Below, in pieces: positions 54,694 through 63,935 of a stretch of DNA of 64,000 bases. Below the pieces are notes generated by a model. That model was not told where the DNA came from. It worked only from the letters and a program-made list of their open reading frames with translations, and did not search any database. The translations under genes were made by a program, and so were the position numbers. Numbering within the stretch: position 1 is the first letter of the stretch; the number at the start of each line of letters is the position of its first letter. The DNA is from Porticoccaceae bacterium (GTDB lineage: Bacteria > Pseudomonadota > Gammaproteobacteria > Pseudomonadales > Porticoccaceae): positions 1-64,000 of the forward strand of contig JALOAH010000001.1 in NCBI GenBank assembly GCA_023228865.1, read 5' to 3'.

Positions 54694-56715
54694 TTACTGA
54701 GTTACCGGAATAATGTCTATGGCGTGGATTTCCAGCCTGCCCTGACCGCCAAAAAAAGTCCTTATCTCAACATCAGACAAACCATGGCTGAGCACAAGAT
54801 CAACCCATTGTTGTGAGGGCTGACCTGAAGAGGCGGGCAGGGTGCCACCTGCAACAACGGCCGCACCCTGATCTGCGATTATGTCCCAACCATGCCCCTT
54901 ACCAATCGCACTATAGTGAATGCCTATTCTGTAACTACCGCGGGAAAAATTTGCATAGGGTCCATAGGTCAGCGCACCAGCGGGGACGATAGCCTGCTCG
55001 GCAATCCTGCTTTGACCGACAACCACTCCCGATCCAGGAAGCTCACTGGCAGGCAACTCAATATTTCGCCCCTGGCTTGCAATAATTTTTTTCGGCAAAG
55101 GCAGCGGCAGAGTCTGGTCATAAAGCCAAACTTCCTCGTCACCACAGCGGAGTACCCGGTCAGGACGACCAAATTTTTCTCTCACCTGACCAGCATCAAT
55201 GTTTTTCATCAGAACAAAATTGGGCTTTAGGGTTTCACCGTTGTCAGCCCTGAATCTGAACCAACTCTCGTTGTAATTAAATCTGAATGGCAGCGCCGCT
55301 TCCTTGGTTAGCTGAATAATATGGACTGATCTGTCTGTAGCAAACATCAAGGATTTGGTGTGCCAGTAATCCCCATAACCCTCGTCCCGACCCTCTGCCT
55401 TTAAGCAGCTTCCAAGGGTTGATGGCCTGGAAACACTGGCCACAGTCTCGACACTTCCGGTGTACATGAGAGCAACAACGCACACCACCAGACCGCCAGA
55501 AATTCCGCTAAAAAGCCTCAGTGAGGGCAGCGAACACAGAGAGCACAGGCAGAGTAATAGCCACAACGGCGGCACTAAAAAAAGCGGTAAAAAATAACGC
55601 CAAAGCGCCAGGCCGCGATAAAGACCCATGATCAACGGCGCTAAAATTGTCGCTGCGCATAACAGCCCCAAAAAAAGTTCAACCAACATGGCAGAAGTGA
55701 CGGCCTTTCGCATCAACAGCCTCCCGGCAACAAGGAGCGCCCTCACAGCCACTACGCCATTTAAAATAGCAATCAGCAATAAAGGAATGTCACCTTTGCC
55801 TGCCTCCCGAATGAAATCACTAAAAAACAGCCTAAGACTGCCTGAGGCATGGACAGCGGCAAGTGACGCCTTGTCCCGCAGCATAAACTCACAGGCCATG
55901 GCCGCCAGTGCTGTTGCCAACAGGTACAGGGCGCAGCTAATGCCAGCTCTGTTTTTGGCTCCCCAGCCATAAAGCGCGGCGACGGCAATGGCTGGAGCCA
56001 CAAACCAGACAACAAAAATGGCATCGGAAAATACCGTGATAAAAACCAGGAGCAGCAACGCCCACAGGCTGTTTCTAGCGCCATCACCCACGAGCAAATG
56101 AATGAGGATACCAGCAGAAAAAACTGCTATTACCAATGCCCCTGTATGGATATAAGGGGATAAAAGAGAGATGACCAACTGATAGCTAAGGATTGCATCG
56201 GATATAAGTAGAGGAGCAGCGGCTGAAGCGCAAAGCAAAAGCGTCAGTATCCACATTAAAGGTAGCACTCTGAATGCAGTCGCTCTTGCCATTAAGAGTG
56301 CGCCGCCAAGGGTATAGAGGGTGAGCAACAGTGCGCTATACAGCAAGGGAAGGATGCTGTTTTTTACGGGAAGAAAAACCAGCAACGCCGCAAAAAACCA
56401 GTCAGGAAACGCATATAAAGCAGGGGAGTAATACCAGGAAAACACTGTAGAGACATCACCAAAAAAATCCTGAAGCATAAGATAAGGCTGAACCATGTCG
56501 CTGTTATAGGGCAGCAGCCTGTTATCAAAGCCCAGCATTTCTCGCTCTACCGCGAAAGCGTCTACCGTGTGGTAGTCACTATGAAAACCAAAAAAAAACG
56601 CTGCAAAAATAAAAAAGCCTGAAGATAGTATCAACAGGCTGAATAACCAAGAAAAGTACATTGAAAATGGCTTGCGAGAATTTGCAGCCAGGTTTTGGAG
56701 GCAAGGATCTTCCAT
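54694..56715 (-). CDS. polytopic membrane protein, GtrC-like O-antigen modification enzyme
   Basis: A 673-residue membrane protein with about eleven hydrophobic segments in residues 20-440 and a periplasmic C-terminal domain (about 450-673). The first loop contains FHSDYHTVDAFAVEREM; such acidic residues after helix 1 are usual in GT-C-type transferases. The C-terminal part, with GSYRIGIHYSAIGKGHGWDI, looks beta-rich. No database family is recognised beyond this layout. Directly upstream are GtrA and GtrB-like genes on the same strand. This gene therefore sits where a GtrC-type serotype-specific transferase is expected, moving a sugar from undecaprenyl phosphate to the O-chain in the periplasm. 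ATG 56715 is used; TTG 56739 would overlap GtrA. Confidence 0.72.
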   Translation of the reverse strand: MEDPCLQNLAANSRKPFSMYFSWLFSLLILSSGFFIFAAFFFGFHSDYHTVDAFAVEREMLGFDNRLLPYNSDMVQPYLMLQDFFGDVSTVFSWYYSPALYAFPDWFFAALLVFLPVKNSILPLLYSALLLTLYTLGGALLMARATAFRVLPLMWILTLLLCASAAAPLLISDAILSYQLVISLLSPYIHTGALVIAVFSAGILIHLLVGDGARNSLWALLLLVFITVFSDAIFVVWFVAPAIAVAALYGWGAKNRAGISCALYLLATALAAMACEFMLRDKASLAAVHASGSLRLFFSDFIREAGKGDIPLLLIAILNGVVAVRALLVAGRLLMRKAVTSAMLVELFLGLLCAATILAPLIMGLYRGLALWRYFLPLFLVPPLWLLLCLCSLCSLPSLRLFSGISGGLVVCVVALMYTGSVETVASVSRPSTLGSCLKAEGRDEGYGDYWHTKSLMFATDRSVHIIQLTKEAALPFRFNYNESWFRFRADNGETLKPNFVLMKNIDAGQVREKFGRPDRVLRCGDEEVWLYDQTLPLPLPKKIIASQGRNIELPASELPGSGVVVGQSRIAEQAIVPAGALTYGPYANFSRGSYRIGIHYSAIGKGHGWDIIADQGAAVVAGGTLPASSGQPSQQWVDLVLSHGLSDVEIRTFFGGQGRLEIHAIDIIPVTQ

Positions 56716-56723
56716 GAGCTTGT

Positions 56724-57116
56724 TTACCTGTAGGTCCAAAACATATGTAGAGCAAAATTTACCGGCGGCAGCACCATCACTACCATCAGAATACCGAGCA
56801 TATAATGGAGACCAAGGTAATCGGCACAGGCTGAAACAGCCACAGCGACCACAAAGCCAATCAAAGTAACGAGCAAATAGCGCAAAGAATTCGCAATTTC
56901 AAAATTGGCGGAAAAGCTCCAGAAGGTATTGACCATATAGGAAAAAATGGTCGCCACTATAAAGGCGGCGCCATTGGCCAGAGGTGTCGGCGCGCCAAAG
57001 GCACGGATAGCGAATGTGGCCACCAGCACATGAACGCCCGTGGTTAATACCCCAGTCACCGCGAACCTCAGGCCACTGCGTTTAAGACGGTCTAAAGATC
57101 TATTGTTGATGGCCAT
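56724..57116 (-). CDS. GtrA-family flippase
   Basis: A 130-residue protein with four transmembrane helices and the GtrA-family pattern (RFAVTGVLTTGVHVLVATF near the start, NTFWSFSANFEI in the middle, FWTYR at the end). In gtrABC modules GtrA flips the undecaprenyl-phosphate-linked sugar made by GtrB to the periplasm. It starts eight bases from the GtrB-like stop. The start codon is chosen as ATG 57116; TTG and GTG codons just upstream are possible. Confidence 0.88.
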   Translation of the reverse strand: MAINNRSLDRLKRSGLRFAVTGVLTTGVHVLVATFAIRAFGAPTPLANGAAFIVATIFSYMVNTFWSFSANFEIANSLRYLLVTLIGFVVAVAVSACADYLGLHYMLGILMVVMVLPPVNFALHMFWTYR

Positions 57117-57124
57117 CACCAAAC

Positions 57125-58135
57125 TCAGCGATCTTGTTCAGTTTCTGGCAACTCATAAATTTTGCGGACAATATAGGGGGGGCGGCGCTTGCTTTCCATG
57201 TAGATGCGGCCAACATATTCCCCCAGCACGCCAATGCCAATCAGCTGGAGACTGCCGAGAAAGAGCACGGAAACCAACAAGGAGGCGTAACCGGGAACAT
57301 CTATACCTGTGATCAGCGTTTTACCCACCGTGTAAAAAGCATATAACAATGTAATACTCGCCAGGGTTACCCCTACATATGTCCATATGCGCAAGGGGGC
57401 AGTACTGAAACTGGTTATCCCCTCAAGGGCGAGATTCCATAGCCGCCAAACCGAAAACTTGGTATAACCTGCTGTTCGCTCCTCACGAACATAGCCAATT
57501 TCCACGGTTCTGAAACCCAGCCAAGCAAACAGGCCTTTGAGAAATCTTTGCTGCTCCGGCAAGGTTTTCAACGCATCCACAACTGCTCTGTCCATAAGCC
57601 GAAAATCCCCGACATTTTCAGGGATTTGCAGCTTGGAGATACGATTGTGCAAGCGATAAAAACCGGCCGCAGTGACCCGCTTGAGGGCAGAATCGACACT
57701 GCGATCCGTGCGTCTGGCAAGTACCACGTCGGCGCCATCACGCCACGCCTGGAGCATATCACCGATAAGTTCGGGGGGATCCTGGAGATCTGCATCCATG
57801 GGAATAATGGCATCCCCCCTGGATAGCTCTATGCCCGCAGTCAACGCGGCTTCTTTGCCGAAGTTGCGGGACAGCTCGACAATGCGAAATCTTGGGTCCC
57901 TTATGGCAATTTTTTGTAATAAATTAAGAGTATTGTCCCCGCTGCCATCATCGACACAAACAACTTCAAAATGGTATTCGGAAAAATTGTCGAGATGGGC
58001 AGTTAGAGCAGCATAAAATTTATCGATGCCATGCTCCTCGTTATAAAAGGGCACTACCACAGAGACCAGTTTGTAGCCGAGCAGGTCATCCCTGGGGGCT
58101 TTCCGAGGGTCTTGCCCATGGATATTTTTCAACAT
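57125..58135 (-). CDS. GtrB/DPM1-type undecaprenyl-phosphate glycosyltransferase
   Basis: A 336-residue GT2 glycosyltransferase with two C-terminal membrane helices. The catalytic N-terminus shows SVVVPFYNEEHGIDKF, the DxD-type VCVDDGSGDNT, and DADLQDPPELIGDM. The end of the protein contains YTKFSVWRLWNLALEGITSFS and the membrane pair typical of GtrB. It links a hexose from UDP-sugar to undecaprenyl phosphate on the cytoplasmic side. ATG 58135 has AAGGA nine bases upstream and is preferred over ATG 58189. It is divergent from manC across about 200 bp. Confidence 0.88.
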   Translation of the reverse strand: MLKNIHGQDPRKAPRDDLLGYKLVSVVVPFYNEEHGIDKFYAALTAHLDNFSEYHFEVVCVDDGSGDNTLNLLQKIAIRDPRFRIVELSRNFGKEAALTAGIELSRGDAIIPMDADLQDPPELIGDMLQAWRDGADVVLARRTDRSVDSALKRVTAAGFYRLHNRISKLQIPENVGDFRLMDRAVVDALKTLPEQQRFLKGLFAWLGFRTVEIGYVREERTAGYTKFSVWRLWNLALEGITSFSTAPLRIWTYVGVTLASITLLYAFYTVGKTLITGIDVPGYASLLVSVLFLGSLQLIGIGVLGEYVGRIYMESKRRPPYIVRKIYELPETEQDR

Positions 58136-58340
58136 CTCGCTAAATCCTTCAATTTTGACGCTCTTATACCGCCCGGTGGACACGACCATGCCATTGTAAA
58201 CCCTGGTTCACCGGTGGGTGAAAAATTTGCCAACCTTGAGCATGAGCCCATCAAATTCTGCCAACTGGCGCCAATACAGGGGGAATCTTTTAGGGTTACA
58301 ATAGCTTTCTTTTAAACCATTTGAACCCAAAGAGTGTTTA

Positions 58341-59750
58341 ATGATACCCGTAATACTTTCAGGCGGCTCCGGCTCCCGGCTTTGGCCGCAATCCCGCCAG
58401 GAGTACCCCAAACAGTTTTTGTCGCTGACCGACTCGCAGTCAACCATGTTGCAGCAGACCGCCCTGCGCCTTGAGGGGCTGGACACTTCGCCCCCGATCG
58501 TGGTGTGCAATCAAAGTCACCGCTTTATTGTCGCCGAACAACTGTTGCAGGTAAATGCTCAACCGGAAGCCATTCTCCTTGAACCCTGCGGTCGCAATAC
58601 CGCCCCTGCGGTCACCCTGGCGGCGATGTATGCTGCTAAACACCACGGCAACCCGGTGCTTTTGGTGCTGCCGGCGGATCATGTTATTGCCGATGTCGCC
58701 ACCTTTCAGAGTGCTGTCAATAAAGGCGCGCTCGCAGCGCGGCAAGGCATGCTGATCACCTTTGGTATTCAACCCACCCGCGCCGAAACCGGCTACGGCT
58801 ATGTTCACGGCAGTGAGGCAGTCCCCGGCTTTGAAGGTATTTTCAAGGTCGCGCAGTTTATTGAGAAGCCGCCCCTCGAACGCGCCCAGGCTTTTGTGGA
58901 CAACGGCAACTATTTCTGGAACAGCGGCATGTTTATGTTTACCGCCAGCCGCTACCTGGAAGAAATCAAACGTTTCAACCCCGACATTTATAAGCAGTGT
59001 CAACTGGCTCTCGACGTCGCCGAAAAGGATCGGGATTTCACCTGGATCGACAGCACCCTGTTTGCCGCCTGTCCGTCGGATTCCATTGACTACGCGGTGA
59101 TGGAGAAAACCGATGCCGCAGCGGTGGCGCCCATGGCTGCAGGCTGGAGTGACGTGGGTTCCTGGCAATCCCTGTGGGAAATCCAGAACAAGGATGCCCA
59201 GGGCAATGTTCGCCAGGGGGAAGTGATTGCCATCGACAGTCACAACTGCCTGATCTCTGCTGAAAAGCACATGGTAGCCGCGGTCGGCGTTAGCGATCTG
59301 GTGATTGTCGACTCGGCGGACGCCATTCTTGTCACCACCAGGGATCGCGCTCAGGATGTCAAAAAAGTGGTGACCGAGCTTGAGGCTCAGGGTTGCAGCC
59401 GTCACCTGTTCCACCGCAAGGTGTTCAGACCCTGGGGGCATTACGATTCCATCGACAACGGCGACCGCTTTCAGGTGAAGCGGATCACGGTCAAACCGGG
59501 GGAGCAGCTGTCCTTGCAAATGCACCACCACCGCGCCGAACACTGGATCGTGGTGCGCGGCACCGCCAAGGTGACCTGCGGCGAAAAAACATTGCTGCTC
59601 TCTGAAAACCAGTCCACCTTTATCCCCCTGGGTACCACCCACCGCCTGGAAAATCCCGGCAAGGTGAATCTGGAAATCATTGAGGTGCAAAGCGGCTCCT
59701 ATTTAGGAGAGGACGATATCGTCCGCTTCGACGATTCCTACGGGCGCTAA
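58341..59750 (+). CDS. manC: mannose-1-phosphate guanylyltransferase / mannose-6-phosphate isomerase
   Basis: A 469-residue bifunctional type II PMI/GMP enzyme. The guanylyltransferase N-terminus shows SGGSGSRLWPQSRQEYPKQFL (nucleotide-binding loop with Lys), an FIEKP-type site in AQFIEKPPLE, and NSGMFMFTASRY. The C-terminal cupin isomerase (about 355-469) has RPWGHYDSIDNGDRFQVKRI and QMHHHRAEHWIVV, with metal-binding histidines. It supplies GDP-mannose, the precursor of GDP-D-rhamnose for the neighbouring operon. Length and domain order are as expected (AlgA/WbpW type, 465-485 aa). It leads a three-gene plus-strand unit with the next two genes. Confidence 0.95.
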   Translation: MIPVILSGGSGSRLWPQSRQEYPKQFLSLTDSQSTMLQQTALRLEGLDTSPPIVVCNQSHRFIVAEQLLQVNAQPEAILLEPCGRNTAPAVTLAAMYAAKHHGNPVLLVLPADHVIADVATFQSAVNKGALAARQGMLITFGIQPTRAETGYGYVHGSEAVPGFEGIFKVAQFIEKPPLERAQAFVDNGNYFWNSGMFMFTASRYLEEIKRFNPDIYKQCQLALDVAEKDRDFTWIDSTLFAACPSDSIDYAVMEKTDAAAVAPMAAGWSDVGSWQSLWEIQNKDAQGNVRQGEVIAIDSHNCLISAEKHMVAAVGVSDLVIVDSADAILVTTRDRAQDVKKVVTELEAQGCSRHLFHRKVFRPWGHYDSIDNGDRFQVKRITVKPGEQLSLQMHHHRAEHWIVVRGTAKVTCGEKTLLLSENQSTFIPLGTTHRLENPGKVNLEIIEVQSGSYLGEDDIVRFDDSYGR

Positions 59751-59754
59751 AACA

Positions 59755-60918
59755 ATGAATGCGGCGGGAAAATTTCGCGTGCTGAAAGTGCTGCATATCT
59801 ATCGCACCTATTTCCCCGACACCCAGGGCGGCGGCGAGGAGCTGATTCGCCAGATCTGTAGCAATACCCAGGCACTGGGAGTCGAGAACCGGGTTTTTAC
59901 CCTGAGTCCTGCACCAGCGGATCAGCCTCTTGAGCGCCCCGAAGCCAGGGTCGTTCAGGTTAGGCGCCACCTGGAAATTGCCTCCTGCAGCATGTCATTA
60001 ACGGCGCTGAAGCAGTTTAATCGCGAGGTTCAGTGGGCGGATATTCTCCACTATCACTTCCCCTGGCCCTTTGGCGATATTCTGCATTTACTGAGCCGCC
60101 ACACCGGGGGAAAACCCGTGGTGATCAGCTATTTGTCCGATGTTGTCAGGCAAAAAACCCTGTATTTTTTCTACCAGCCGCTGATGCGGAAGTTTCTCGC
60201 CAGGGTCGATGCCATCGTTGCCACCTCCCCCAATTATCGCGACAGCAGCCCCCTGCTGAAAGCCTACAGCAACAAGGTTTCGGTCATTCCCATTGGCCTC
60301 GATAACGAGGGCGCTGCAGCTGCCGATCCGCAAAAAGTGGCGCGCTTCAAAGAATGTTTTGGCGACAGTTTTATGCTGTTTGTCGGTGTTTTGCGCTATT
60401 ACAAAGGCCTCCATTTTCTGATAGAGGCGGCGAGTAAAACAGCGGCGACCATTGTCATTGCCGGCAGCGGCTCGGAAGAATCCAAGCTGAAAATCCTGGC
60501 GGAACAGCGCGGGTTGACGAATGTGCATTTTCTTGGCCGCATCAGCGACGCCGATAAAAGCGCCCTGCTTCAGGCGTGCCGAGGGTTTGTGTTTCCGTCC
60601 CATCTGCCGTCGGAGTCCTTTGGCATCTCACTGCTCGAAGCCGCCATGGCCGGAAAGGCCATGATCAGTTGCGAAATTGGCACTGGCACGTCCTACGTCA
60701 ACATCCACAACAAGACCGGACTGGTCATCGAACCCGCCAATCCTGCCGCGCTGGCGGAGGCTATTACGCAACTTGCCGACAACCAGGCGCTGGCGGAACA
60801 TTACGGCGCCCAGGCTCAGCAGCGGTACCGCGACCTGTTTACCGGCACGGCCATGGGCAGTCAGTACCTGAATCTTTACCAGAGGCTGCTTGCCAGCAAA
60901 ATATCCTCGCGATCATGA
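59755..60918 (+). CDS. family 4-type glycosyltransferase (WbpZ-like position)
   Basis: A 387-residue GT-B glycosyltransferase starting MNAAGKFRVLKVLHIYRTYFPD. It has HIYRTYFPDTQGGGEELI, VIPIGLDNEG, FVGVLRYYKGLHFLIEAA and FPSHLPSESFGISLLEAAMAGKAMIS, the last being the donor-site glutamates. It starts four bases past manC and overlaps the initiating transferase gene (ATGA). In the D-rhamnan pathway an enzyme at this position adds the first sugar to the undecaprenyl-PP-GlcNAc primer; by position it is the candidate for that step. Confidence 0.88.
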   Translation: MNAAGKFRVLKVLHIYRTYFPDTQGGGEELIRQICSNTQALGVENRVFTLSPAPADQPLERPEARVVQVRRHLEIASCSMSLTALKQFNREVQWADILHYHFPWPFGDILHLLSRHTGGKPVVISYLSDVVRQKTLYFFYQPLMRKFLARVDAIVATSPNYRDSSPLLKAYSNKVSVIPIGLDNEGAAAADPQKVARFKECFGDSFMLFVGVLRYYKGLHFLIEAASKTAATIVIAGSGSEESKLKILAEQRGLTNVHFLGRISDADKSALLQACRGFVFPSHLPSESFGISLLEAAMAGKAMISCEIGTGTSYVNIHNKTGLVIEPANPAALAEAITQLADNQALAEHYGAQAQQRYRDLFTGTAMGSQYLNLYQRLLASKISSRS

Positions 60919-62003
60919 CTTTTCCCCTCTGGTTTTATGTGAGCATTTTTGTTGTCAGCGCCGCTGCGTCCCTGACTGTGCTCAACATCGTCAGGCGTCG
61001 GCAACTGCTGGACATTCCCAATGCCCGCAGCTCCCACAACCTGCCCACCCCCAAAGGGGGCGGCCTCGGTTTTGCCGCGATTATCGCCACGGTTTTTATC
61101 GCCAGCGGGGCGCTCTCGAATTCGGCCAGCGGCAGCGCTGTCATGGTTCTCGGCATTACCGCCCTGGCGCTGGCCATCACTGGCCTGGTGGACGACCTGC
61201 GCCCCCTGGCCTCTTCCACCCGCATGCTGATTCAGTTGCTCGCCGGCCTTGTCATTGTTTTTGTGCTGCCGCGCACCTCGGTTGATCTCGGATTTATGCG
61301 TCTTTCACCTGTCGCCGCAGCCTGTTTGGCGCTGCTGTTTTTGCTGTGGATGACCAACCTCTACAATTTTATGGATGGCATCGATGGCATTGCCTCGTTT
61401 CAGGCCATACTCCTTGGCGCAGGAATTTACTGCCTCGATGCGCTGGCACTCTACTCGGGCAATCTGGCTGGTTTGGCACTGGTCATTGCCACCTGTGTGG
61501 GGGGATTTCTGCTTTTCAACTTTCCCCCGGCAAAAATTTTCATGGGGGATGTCGGCAGTGTTTTTCTTGGTTTCACTCTCGCCGCCATCGCCCTGTTTGA
61601 AGGGGCTGACGCCATTGAAAATCTATGGATCTGGCTTATTTTAATGGCGGTTTTTATCTGCGATGCCACCGCCACGCTATTGGCGAGACTGGCACAAAGG
61701 CAGAAGCTTTATCAGGCGCATCGCAGCCATATTTACCAGTTGTACACTCAAACCGTGGCGCACAACCTCACCACAACGGGAATGACGGCTGAACAGGCCA
61801 GAGCCCAAGCCCACCGCCGCTATCTGATCTGGTTCAGCCTTTGTTTTAGTCTTGTTCAATTTCCCCTCGCCATTGCCGTTGCCGCCCGCTGGCTGCCAGG
61901 CCTGCCGGTTGCCCTATTTACCTACGGTCTGTTGATTGTTGGCTTTATAAGCCTGGGAGCGGGGCGTGACAGGCTAGCACTTTGCAAAGGCAACCCCTCT
62001 TAG
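60915..62003 (+). CDS. WecA/WbpL-family undecaprenyl-phosphate sugar-1-phosphate transferase
   Basis: A 362-residue polytopic enzyme that starts O-antigen synthesis on undecaprenyl phosphate. About ten membrane helices; motifs are DIPNARSSHNLPTPKGGGLGF (about 33-53; PxRSxHxxPxPxGGG), FMDGIDGI (about 152-159), GDVGSVFLGF (about 212-221) and AHRSHIYQ (about 262-269). Length fits the WbpL/WecA range. The longer in-frame ORF from 60576 is rejected because ATG 60915 overlaps the preceding stop by ATGA. The 249 bp after it carries a BIME-like repeat and then the converging orn gene. Confidence 0.9.
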   Translation: MTFPLWFYVSIFVVSAAASLTVLNIVRRRQLLDIPNARSSHNLPTPKGGGLGFAAIIATVFIASGALSNSASGSAVMVLGITALALAITGLVDDLRPLASSTRMLIQLLAGLVIVFVLPRTSVDLGFMRLSPVAAACLALLFLLWMTNLYNFMDGIDGIASFQAILLGAGIYCLDALALYSGNLAGLALVIATCVGGFLLFNFPPAKIFMGDVGSVFLGFTLAAIALFEGADAIENLWIWLILMAVFICDATATLLARLAQRQKLYQAHRSHIYQLYTQTVAHNLTTTGMTAEQARAQAHRRYLIWFSLCFSLVQFPLAIAVAARWLPGLPVALFTYGLLIVGFISLGAGRDRLALCKGNPS

Positions 62004-62140
62004 CGGCGGCTTGCGCCTTGTCAGGAGCGCGAATCCATGGTTTGGATTTTGTTCCACTACGTCCAAATTGCAGCACTAGCCGTGCTGCAATTTGGTTTTG
62101 TCTGATATTGGGGAATGCCGATCGCAGCAACCTGAATCCG

Positions 62141-62206
62141 CCATCGCCTGCAGGGCAGGCTCCTTGTAGATCATTTTTCGGTAGGAGCCTACCCTGCAGG
62201 CGAAGA
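62141..62206. repeat. BIME-like palindromic pair (family B)
   Basis: CATCGCCTGCAGGGCAGGC (62142-62160) with the inverted copy GTAGGAGCCTACCCTGCAGG (62181-62200), separated by about 20 bp. Fourth copy of the pair at 37858-38020. It lies between the converging initiating-transferase and orn genes, in a position to act as terminator or mRNA stabiliser. Confidence 0.85.
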
Positions 62207-62252
62207 TTGAAGATTCTGCGAAACAGCCAATATCAAATTGAAAGAGCATCAG

Positions 62253-62819
62253 TTATTGAGCCATGCGGAAGAAATGATGCCGATAATAGGCCAGCTCGGC
62301 AATGGAATCGACAATATCGTCCATGGCCAGGTGGCTGCCTTTTTTACGAAAGCCCGCAACCAGCTCAGGCCGCCAGCGCCGCGCGATTTCCTTCACTGAG
62401 CTGACATCCAGATTGCGATAGTGAAAAAAGGCTTCCAGTTCCGGCATTAACCGCGCGAGAAAACGGCGATCCTGACAGATGGAATTGCCGCACATGGGGG
62501 ATGTGCGAGGCTCCAGCCATTGACTGAGAAAATCCAGGGTCTGGCGCTCGGCTTGCGCCGTAGAGGTGGTGCTGTTTTTTACCCTGTCAGTGAGGCCGGA
62601 CTTGCCGTGCTGCCGAGTATTCCATTCGTCCATGGCGGCGAGACGGGCATCGTCCTGATGAATGGCAATCACCGGGCCTTCGCCAAGAATATTGAGGTCT
62701 TTGTCTGTCACCAGGGTGGCGATTTCAATAATCACATCCTTTTCCGGTTCCAGCCCGGTCATTTCCAGATCTATCCAGATTAGATTCAGCGGGTCTTTTT
62801 GTGTGGGAGTATTACTCAT
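62253..62819 (-). CDS. orn: oligoribonuclease
   Basis: A 188-residue DEDDh 3'-5' exonuclease that degrades di- and oligoribonucleotides. It shows [21 protein letters not shown] (Asp-Glu metal site, about 14-34), [12 protein letters not shown] (second Asp, about 110-121) and [18 protein letters not shown] (His and Asp, about 158-175). Length is normal (about 180). Its ATG overlaps the end of the upstream coding frame (ATGA at 62819-62816), provided the frameshift in that gene is read through. Confidence 0.96.
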   Translation of the reverse strand: MSNTPTQKDPLNLIWIDLEMTGLEPEKDVIIEIATLVTDKDLNILGEGPVIAIHQDDARLAAMDEWNTRQHGKSGLTDRVKNSTTSTAQAERQTLDFLSQWLEPRTSPMCGNSICQDRRFLARLMPELEAFFHYRNLDVSSVKEIARRWRPELVAGFRKKGSHLAMDDIVDSIAELAYYRHHFFRMAQ

Positions 62820-62889
62820 GGATTTTCCTTGGTTTGTTCGCGCTCCAGAAGGACTTCAGACACTTTGATCTGGGATTCAAGGCGTTTGA

Positions 62890-63858
62890 TCAGAGATTCT
62901 TTGTTGGCGAGTTCATCGCTGCTGCTTTGCAGCGCCTTGAGTTCGGCCTCGAGGTTGAGGCGTTTTTCCTCCAGCATTTCGATTTTTTTGCCTGATTGGC
63001 TTTATCAAAAAGCAGGGTTTCAGGAAAGATTGCCGCCGCACTGGCCTGCGCAAGAACGCCGTCCATTGATGGAATAAAGGTTTTTGCTTTGTCGAGAACG
63101 CGCTGATTCATAAAGGTGGGCGAGACAATTTCCACCCCCTGGCTGTGCATGACATTGAGTATTGAGCCTTTAAAGGCCGATCTGGCGCTGAGTAAATGTT
63201 CGGTGTCCCTGCAAAAACCCGCCGCTTTATAGGTAACAGAAAAATCGCCAAGCTCCAGAATCTGCACAAAGGGGTCTTCAAGCCCCGCGTCTATGGCCGC
63301 CGCTTTCAAGAACTGCTCAACCTTGCCATGGGCAATATCGTAGCCCAGGGAAATGCTGCAATTCAGCACTGTTCCCGAAGAGCGCACCACCTTGACGGGG
63401 TTGGATGTTAAAAACAAATTGGGCACGGTGACCAGATCGCGATCTTCCGACTGAATTTCCGTATGAAAAAGCCCCAGTTCCGTGACCTTGCCAAAATGAT
63501 CTCCCGCCTCAATAAAATCGCCGGGGCTGAAGCTTTTCACCGACCGCAGCATCAGCCCGGCCATCAGGTTGGCAACAAAGGTGGTGCTGGAGAAGGCAAT
63601 TATCCCGGTAAGGACAATACCGAGAAGACCCAGCAATTGATTTCTGACCGAGTCGTCCAAGGGCAGAGCAAGAATAATTGCAACAATGGCCAGCAGCGTC
63701 AGGGCAACCATAATCAGTTGGTGCTGGGGGCGGTTGTGACTAGTCAGCTTCGCTCGTCTTATCAGCAGGCGATCGGCAAAAATAATCGCCAGCACCGCGA
63801 AAATCAGCGTAATCACCACAGGTATATAGGCGGCAAATTCACTGTAAACGGCTGTCAT
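62890..63858 (-). CDS. MscS-family mechanosensitive channel, frameshifted near the C-terminus
   Basis: A membrane channel of the small MscS type. Three N-terminal membrane helices (about 10-30, 50-68, 75-105), the beta domain starting KSFSPGDFIEAGDHFGKVTE and the cytoplasmic PNLFLTSNPVKV region are typical. As read, the frame stays open for 322 residues to 62890, but after LFDKANQA the tail is basic and unlike the family. At an A7 run (62989-62983 on the minus strand) the -1 frame continues as AKKIEMLEEKRLNLEAELK..., a clean coiled coil that ends at 62816 with ATGA on the orn start (347 residues in total). This is a strong sign of a frameshift or sequencing error. Start ATG 63858. Confidence 0.88.
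   Translation of the reverse strand: MTAVYSEFAAYIPVVITLIFAVLAIIFADRLLIRRAKLTSHNRPQHQLIMVALTLLAIVAIILALPLDDSVRNQLLGLLGIVLTGIIAFSSTTFVANLMAGLMLRSVKSFSPGDFIEAGDHFGKVTELGLFHTEIQSEDRDLVTVPNLFLTSNPVKVVRSSGTVLNCSISLGYDIAHGKVEQFLKAAAIDAGLEDPFVQILELGDFSVTYKAAGFCRDTEHLLSARSAFKGSILNVMHSQGVEIVSPTFMNQRVLDKAKTFIPSMDGVLAQASAAAIFPETLLFDKANQAKKSKCWRKNASTSRPNSRRCKAAAMNSPTKNL
62983..62989 (-). other. A7 homopolymer frameshift site in the mscS-family gene
   Basis: The minus-strand sequence is GCA AAA AAA TCG, an A-AAA-AAA slippery heptamer. A -1 shift here joins the channel to a 56-residue coiled-coil tail whose stop overlaps the orn start. It can be a sequencing indel in a homopolymer (an eighth A restores the frame), a real disabling mutation, or programmed -1 frameshifting. 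I see no strong stem-loop immediately downstream, which disfavours the last. Confidence 0.75.
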
Positions 63859-63935
63859 GACTTCCCCCGGTTATGTCCCTGCTCGCCATTATGCTATATC
63901 CTTGGCCGTTATTCATTAACACAGCCCGGAGCCTA

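Noticed and set aside
60576..60914. Long N-terminal extension of the WecA/WbpL-like gene
   Set aside because: It lies wholly inside the preceding glycosyltransferase gene in another frame and has no membrane-protein character; the ATGA-overlapping start fits the family.
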